In this document: in pieces, positions 60,030-64,000 of the stretch | How positions within the stretch are numbered: the stretch's first letter is position 1 | Layout of the letters: every line of letters begins with the position of its first letter | Assembly: GCF_014655595.1 (NCBI RefSeq) | Contig: NZ_BNBL01000009.1 | Coordinates: forward strand, 248,001 to 312,000 | Reading direction: 5' to 3' | DNA from: Streptomyces griseocarneus | Lineage (GTDB): Bacteria; Actinomycetota; Actinomycetes; Streptomycetales; Streptomycetaceae | DNA length: 64,000 bases | Translations under genes and position numbers: made by a program | The notes under the pieces: generated by a model | The model's input: the letters and a program-made list of their open reading frames with translations, nothing else | The model's database searches: none | Told to the model about the DNA's origin: nothing

Positions 60030-60140
60030 TTGCCGCAGACCTCACTGCCTGCGGCCCGGTCATCACCCGGGGCACCCCGCCACGGAAGGAGGGTTGCCGG
60101 ACAGCAGGCCGGGGCCGAAGCGCTGTCACTCGTGACCTGC
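60030..60140 (-). ncRNA. SAM-IV riboswitch
   Basis: Read on the minus strand, the aptamer has a closing stem GGTCA/TGACC (60137-60133 with 60062-60058), then GAGTGACAGCG, GGCCCCGGCC, the core CCGGCAACCCTCC (60100-60088) and GGGGTGCCCCGGGTGA (60078-60063), followed by an extra hairpin CCGCAG/CTGCGG (60054-60033) suited to the SAM-IV pseudoknot. These match the actinobacterial SAM-IV class, which binds S-adenosylmethionine. It fills most of the 314-base gap between trpD and the aminotransferase. Confidence 0.88.
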
Positions 60141-60173
60141 GCAGCATCATGCCACACGATCTTGCAAGCGCAA

Positions 60174-60202
60174 GGGCGCGGTCCGCATCGCGGACCGCGC
60201 CC
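60174..60202 (-). terminator. Terminator hairpin of trpD
   Basis: A 13-base-pair GC stem (GGGCGCGGTCCGC and complement) with a three-base loop, 10 bases after the trpD stop, separating it from the riboswitch leader. Confidence 0.8.
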
Positions 60203-60212
60203 CGTCGTCGCC

Positions 60213-61277
60213 TCAGGCGTTGCTGGCCGAAACCCATCGCTCGAGCGCCCGCCGCGCCGCTCCGGAGTCGACCGACTCGGCCGCGCGCTCCATCCCCGCC
60301 CGGATCTGCTCCGCCAGCGGCGCGTCCGTGGGCGCCAGCGCGGCCAGCGCGGCGGCGGAGTTGAGCAGCACGGCGTCGCGCACCGGGCCCGTCTCCCCCG
60401 CGAGCAGGCGCCGGGCCACGTCGGCGTTGTACGAGGCGTCGGCGCCCCGCAGGGCCTCGACCGGCACCAGGCCGATGCCCACGTCCCGGGGGTCGAAGGA
60501 CTCCTCGCGCACCGAGCCGTCGCGCACGACCCACACCTTCGAGGTGGCCGTCGTCGTCAGCTCGTCCAGCCCGTCGTCGCCGCGGAAGACCAGCGCCGAG
60601 GAGCCCCGCTCGGCGAGCACCCCGGCCAGGATCGGCGCCATCCGCGCGTCCGCGACGCCCGTCGCCTGGGCCTTCACCCGCGCCGGGTTGGTCAGCGGGC
60701 CCAGCACGTTGAACGTCGTGCGGATGCCCAGCTCCCGCCGCGCGGGCGCCACATGGCGCAGCGCCGGGTGGAACTTCACGGCGAAGCAGAAGGTGATCCC
60801 CGCCTCCTGGGCCACCTCCACCACCCGCTTCGGGGTGAGGTCGAGGTTGACGCCCAGCTTCTCCAGCACGTCCGAGGCGCCGCTGGCGGAGGAGGCGGCG
60901 CGGTTGCCGTGCTTGACGACCTTCGCGCCGGTGCCGGCGACCACGATCGAGGACATGGTGGAGATGTTGACGGTCCTGGCGTTGTCGCCGCCGGTGCCCA
61001 CGATGTCCACGCTCGGGCCGGGCACCTCGATGAGGTTGGCGTGCGCGTACATCGTCCGCACCAGGCCGGAGATCTCGGCCACCGTCTCGCCCTTGGCGCG
61101 CAGGGCCACCGCGAACCCGGCGATCTGCGCGTCCGTGGCCTCGCCGCGCATGATGCGGTCCATGGCCCAGGCGGTCTCGTCCGCGCTGAGGTCCACCCGG
61201 CTGAGCAGGGCCTCCAGTACGCCCGGCCAGGAAGGGGCCACCGAGCGCTCGCCGCCTGCCGGGGTCGCAACGTTCAT
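60213..61277 (-). CDS. trpD: TrpD, anthranilate phosphoribosyltransferase
   Basis: Transfers phosphoribose from PRPP to anthranilate, the second step of tryptophan synthesis. It has 354 residues. Motifs: VDIVGTGGDNARTVNISTMS (PRPP/Mg site), KHGNRAASSASGASDVLE, FCFAVKFHPALRHVAPARRELG, TTFNVLGPLTNPA and VFRGDDGLDEL. ATG at 61277 with AGGAG upstream; an in-frame start at 61340 is less supported. Its partner anthranilate synthase lies 22 kb away with its own attenuator; the same trpD-qcr neighbourhood occurs in M. tuberculosis (Rv2192c to Rv2196). Confidence 0.96.
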   Translation of the reverse strand: MNVATPAGGERSVAPSWPGVLEALLSRVDLSADETAWAMDRIMRGEATDAQIAGFAVALRAKGETVAEISGLVRTMYAHANLIEVPGPSVDIVGTGGDNARTVNISTMSSIVVAGTGAKVVKHGNRAASSASGASDVLEKLGVNLDLTPKRVVEVAQEAGITFCFAVKFHPALRHVAPARRELGIRTTFNVLGPLTNPARVKAQATGVADARMAPILAGVLAERGSSALVFRGDDGLDELTTTATSKVWVVRDGSVREESFDPRDVGIGLVPVEALRGADASYNADVARRLLAGETGPVRDAVLLNSAAALAALAPTDAPLAEQIRAGMERAAESVDSGAARRALERWVSASNA

Positions 61278-61364
61278 GGTCCACACTCCTGGTGGTCGGT
61301 CGTGACGGAACCGTCGTAGGGTCCGCTGATTCGCGGTCAAGCCTATCCAGGTCCGGGGACGGCG

Positions 61365-61397
61365 AAGAGCCCCGTCCGGACGTCGGACGGGGCTCTT
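61365..61397 (-). terminator. Terminator hairpin of the qcr operon
   Basis: A 14-base-pair stem AAGAGCCCCGTCCG with a five-base loop, 31 bases after the qcrB stop on the minus strand. The terminal TCTT adds a short T tract. Confidence 0.8.
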
Positions 61398-61427
61398 GCC
61401 GTGGCGATCAGTGATCAGCGGGCGGGA

Positions 61428-63050
61428 TCAGTGGTGGCCGTGGCCGCTGGTGATCTCGTGGTACTCCTCCGCGGTGGCCTTGGGGATGTGGGTCCCCTCG
61501 CCGTAGAAGCCCTTGGAGAGCTTCACGCGGAGCTTCTGGCCGGCGCCGACCTTGCGGGCCACGCCGTTCTCGTCGACCTCGGGCTCGAGCTCGAGCGGCT
61601 TGGGCTGCTCGTGCGCGGTGAGGGTGTGCAGCTGGTCCTGCGAGAGGGGCTCGTGCACCTCGACGAACTCGCCGTGCGGCAGGCGCTTGATGATGCCCGA
61701 CTCGCGGCCGTGCAGCACCTTGTCCTTGTCGCGGCGCTGGAGGCCCAGGCAGATCCGGCGCGTGGCGATGAAGGCGAGGACCGGGCCGACGAAGAAGCCG
61801 ATCCGGACGAACCAGGTGATGGCGTTGATCGACAGGTGGAAGTGGGTGGCCCACAGGTCGTTTCCACCACCGACCATCATCACCATGTACGCGGTCAGCC
61901 AGGCGACGCCGAACGCGGTGCGCGTCGGGGCGTTGCGCGGGCGGTCCAGCAGGTGGTGCTCACGCTTGTCGCCGGTGACCCAGGACTCGATGAACGGGTA
62001 GACCGCGATGGCCGCGAGGACCAGCGGGAAGATCATCATCGGAATGAACACGCCCAGGACGAACGTGTGGCCCGCGACGTTGATCTCCCAGCCCGGCATC
62101 ACTCGGATGAGGCCTTCGGCGAAGCCCATGTACCAGTCGGGCTGCGCACCGGTGGACACCTGGTCCGGACGGTACGGGCCGATGGCCCAGATCGGGTTGA
62201 TCGTCGCGATGGCCGCGATGGCCGCGATCACACCGAAGACCAGGAAGAAGAAGCCTCCGGCCTTGGCCATGTAGACCGGCAGCAGCGGCATGCCGACCAC
62301 GTTCTTGTTCGTCCGGCCGGGGCCGGGGAACTGCGTGTGCTTGTGGTAGAAGACCAGGATCAGGTGCGCCACCAGCAGGCCGAGCATGATGCCCGGCAGC
62401 AGCAGGACGTGGATGGAGAAGAACCGCGGCACGAAGTCCGAGCCGGGGAACTCGCCGCCGAAGAGGAACATCGAGATGTACGTGCCCACGATGGGGAACG
62501 ACAGGATCGCGCCCTCCATGAAGCGGACACCGGTGCCCGAGAGCAGGTCGTCCGGCAGCGAGTAACCGGTGAAGCCGGTGAACATGCCGAGGACGAACAG
62601 CAGGAAGCCGAACAGCCAGTTGATCTCACGCGGCTTGCGGAACGCGCCCGTGAAGAAGACGCGCATCATGTGCACGAACATGCCGGCGAGGAAGATCAGC
62701 GCCGCCCAGTGGTGGATCTGCCGGATGAGCAGACCGCCGCGGACGTCGAAGCTGATGTCCAGGGTCGACTTGAACGCCTCGGACATGTGCATGCCCTGCA
62801 TGGGCACGTACGAGCCGTGGTAGACGACCTCGTTCATGCTGGGGTGGAAGAACAGCGTCAGATACACACCCGTGAGGATGATGATCACGAAGCTGTAGAG
62901 GCAGATCTCGCCCAGCATGAAGGACCAGTGGTCCGGGAAGATCTTCCGCATGTTGGCCTTGGCCAGGCTGTAGATGCCCAGCCGGCCGTCGGCCCAGTCG
63001 GCGACCCGCTCGCCGGCGGGCGCCTTGCGGCGGTTGTCTGTAGTACTCAT
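61428..63050 (-). CDS. qcrB: QcrB, cytochrome b subunit of the actinobacterial bc1 complex
   Basis: Quinol-oxidising membrane subunit of the cytochrome bcc-aa3 supercomplex. It has 540 residues, long because of a C-terminal extension of more than 100 residues beyond the usual cytochrome b. Eight or nine helices are seen. Haem and quinol-site features: HPSMNEVVYHGSYVPMQG, HHWAALIFLAGMFVHMMRVF, GYSLPDDLLSGTG, HVLLLPGIMLGLLVAHLI with ligand His residues, and the quinol-site motif PDWY (in QPDWYMGFAEG) where most bc1 enzymes have PEWY, as is normal in actinobacteria. ATG overlaps the qcrA stop (ATGA). A hairpin follows, so it ends the operon. Confidence 0.97.
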   Translation of the reverse strand: MSTTDNRRKAPAGERVADWADGRLGIYSLAKANMRKIFPDHWSFMLGEICLYSFVIIILTGVYLTLFFHPSMNEVVYHGSYVPMQGMHMSEAFKSTLDISFDVRGGLLIRQIHHWAALIFLAGMFVHMMRVFFTGAFRKPREINWLFGFLLFVLGMFTGFTGYSLPDDLLSGTGVRFMEGAILSFPIVGTYISMFLFGGEFPGSDFVPRFFSIHVLLLPGIMLGLLVAHLILVFYHKHTQFPGPGRTNKNVVGMPLLPVYMAKAGGFFFLVFGVIAAIAAIATINPIWAIGPYRPDQVSTGAQPDWYMGFAEGLIRVMPGWEINVAGHTFVLGVFIPMMIFPLVLAAIAVYPFIESWVTGDKREHHLLDRPRNAPTRTAFGVAWLTAYMVMMVGGGNDLWATHFHLSINAITWFVRIGFFVGPVLAFIATRRICLGLQRRDKDKVLHGRESGIIKRLPHGEFVEVHEPLSQDQLHTLTAHEQPKPLELEPEVDENGVARKVGAGQKLRVKLSKGFYGEGTHIPKATAEEYHEITSGHGHH

Positions 63051-64000
63051 CCGCGCTCCCAGAAGGCAGGACCGACGGGCTCGGCGAAGTCGCCCATGGC
63101 CTCGAGGTAGCCCTTGTCATTGACCTTGATCCGCAGCTGCGGAAGGGCGTGACCGGCCGGGCCGAAGATCACTCGACCGCCGTCGGAGAGGTCGAAGGTC
63201 GACTGGTGGCACGGGCACAGCACGTGGTGGGTCTGCTGCTCGTAGAGGCTGATCGGGCAGCCGACGTGCGTGCAGATCTTGGAGAACGCGACGATGCCGT
63301 CCGCCGACCAGTCGAGCTCGCGCTTGTCCTTGATGTTCTCCGGCTGGAGCCGGACGATCATCAGGGCGGCCTTGGCGATCTCCTGCTGGAAGTCGTGGTC
63401 CTCCTCCTTCATGCCCTCGGGCATGGCGAAGGTGAGGGAGCCGACCGCGATGTCCTCGGGACGCAGCGGCTGCATCGTGTTCTGGTTGATGAGCATCTTG
63501 CCCTCGGACCAGGCGGTCTTGCGGAGCTTGGTGCCCGGCAGCGGACCGAGGTCGCGGAGCAGGACCACGCCGGAGAGCGGCACCAGGGCCAGCGCGCCGA
63601 ACATGGTGTTGCGCAGCAGCTTGCGGCGGCCGAACGTCGACTCCTCCGCGCCCTGCTTGAAGTCGGCCATGACCTTGGCCTTGACCTCGGGCTCGGCCTC
63701 GATCGGGTGACGGTCGTCCGCGTGCTCCACGTCGGACATCAGGGTGCGGGCCCAGTGGACCGCGCCCGCGCCGATGCAGAACAGCGCCACGCCGAGGGTG
63801 AGCCCCAGCGAGAAGTTCAGGGCGCTGATGTGACCGATCGGGAAGACGTAGATGCTCTTGTCGACCGGCAGGGTCACATAGGCGGCGATGAAGCCGACCG
63901 TGGCCAGCATGGACAGCATGAACAGGAAAGCGACCACGCGCTCGGAGCGCTTGGCGGCCCGCTCGTCGATGTCCTGGATGCGGGGCTCGTGCGGCGGGAT
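63047..64000 (-). CDS. qcrA: QcrA, Rieske iron-sulfur subunit (N-terminus cut by window edge)
   Basis: Rieske [2Fe-2S] protein of the bc1 complex; at least 317 residues remain, in frame to the right edge. Actinobacterial QcrA has three membrane helices rather than one; two lie near the visible start (VVAFLFMLSMLATVGFIAAY and a second at ALNFSLGLTLGVALFCIGAG), a third after LLRNTMFGALALVPLSGV. The cluster motifs are CTHVGCP and CPCHQS with both Cys-x-His ligand pairs; the loop disulfide Cys are those of CTHVGC and CPC. The true start and qcrC lie outside. It is co-translated with qcrB by overlap. Confidence 0.96.
   Translation of the reverse strand: MPPHEPRIQDIDERAAKRSERVVAFLFMLSMLATVGFIAAYVTLPVDKSIYVFPIGHISALNFSLGLTLGVALFCIGAGAVHWARTLMSDVEHADDRHPIEAEPEVKAKVMADFKQGAEESTFGRRKLLRNTMFGALALVPLSGVVLLRDLGPLPGTKLRKTAWSEGKMLINQNTMQPLRPEDIAVGSLTFAMPEGMKEEDHDFQQEIAKAALMIVRLQPENIKDKRELDWSADGIVAFSKICTHVGCPISLYEQQTHHVLCPCHQSTFDLSDGGRVIFGPAGHALPQLRIKVNDKGYLEAMGDFAEPVGPAFWERG

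Noticed and set aside
1..64000. CRISPR arrays, tRNA/rRNA genes, insertion sequences or attachment sites
   Set aside because: No regularly spaced repeats, cloverleaf-like sequences, transposase motifs or flanking direct repeats could be found by reading either strand.

Overview
The window is very GC-rich DNA of actinobacterial type and almost certainly comes from a Streptomyces or a close relative. The evidence is strongly G/C-biased third codon positions, many GTG and some TTG starts, and a gene order that follows the Streptomyces chromosome from the division and cell-wall (dcw) cluster to the cytochrome bc1 genes. About 58 protein genes are supported, plus one tiny leader peptide, two riboswitches, a trp attenuator, an iron box and about a dozen strong hairpins. 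I see no tRNA, rRNA, insertion sequence, prophage or CRISPR array. Genes are densely packed, often overlapping by 1-4 bases.

Layout. (1) 1-10270, minus strand: the dcw cluster rsmH-ftsL-ftsI-murE-murF-mraY-murD-ftsW, making and polymerising peptidoglycan precursors; ftsW runs off the left edge. A good promoter lies about 210 bases before rsmH. (2) 10579-17593: a beta-carbonic anhydrase, a moxR-DUF58-transglutaminase operon, a DUF3040 membrane protein and a methyltransferase. (3) 17720-21327: a TetR-controlled ABC ATPase/YhgE-type membrane protein operon. Its membrane gene carries a one-base frameshift and its ATPase has an Arg in place of the Walker A Lys. (4) 21609-30116: an orphan phytoene-desaturase-like oxidoreductase, a Q/Y/P-rich membrane protein, metF, and thiamine genes on both strands (thiE; TPP riboswitch plus thiOSG) surrounding an Rv2175c-like DNA-binding protein and a reductase. 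(5) 30220-34635: a PASTA Ser/Thr kinase, endonuclease IV, a sulfite-oxidase-like protein, bacterioferritin and its ferredoxin Bfd, with an iron box upstream of bfd. (6) 34787-42207: class II DAHP synthase, the trp leader/attenuator with a fused anthranilate synthase, phosphofructokinase, a two-component pair and a PlsC-type acyltransferase. (7) 42331-53383: an esterase, a membrane protein, then a co-directional minus-strand group (phosphodiesterase-like, glucokinase, DUF5304, ArsA-like ATPase, SRPBCC, metallophosphoesterase), an acyl-CoA ligase, and PimB-like and GT87 mannosyltransferase-type genes. (8) 53424-64000: a metalloprotease-like lipoprotein, NlpC/P60, NYN, rhomboid, a solo RAM-domain protein, a SAM-IV riboswitch with a class V aminotransferase, trpD, and qcrB/qcrA (the last runs off the right edge).

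The themes connect: envelope building (dcw, PimB/GT87, NlpC/P60, PASTA kinase), aromatic/tryptophan synthesis (DAHP synthase, trpEG, trpD), thiamine, iron storage, sugar phosphorylation and respiration. Several regulators of different kinds can be read directly: TPP and SAM-IV aptamers, a Trp-Trp-Trp leader peptide, an iron box, and a TetR palindrome on the -10. Many genes have a TAnnnT box 6-8 bases before the start codon, suggesting leaderless transcripts. Most of the window is conserved actinobacterial backbone. I found no clearly new system; the least ordinary parts are the degenerate, frameshifted ABC/YhgE module and the two P-loop proteins lacking the usual Walker Lys.
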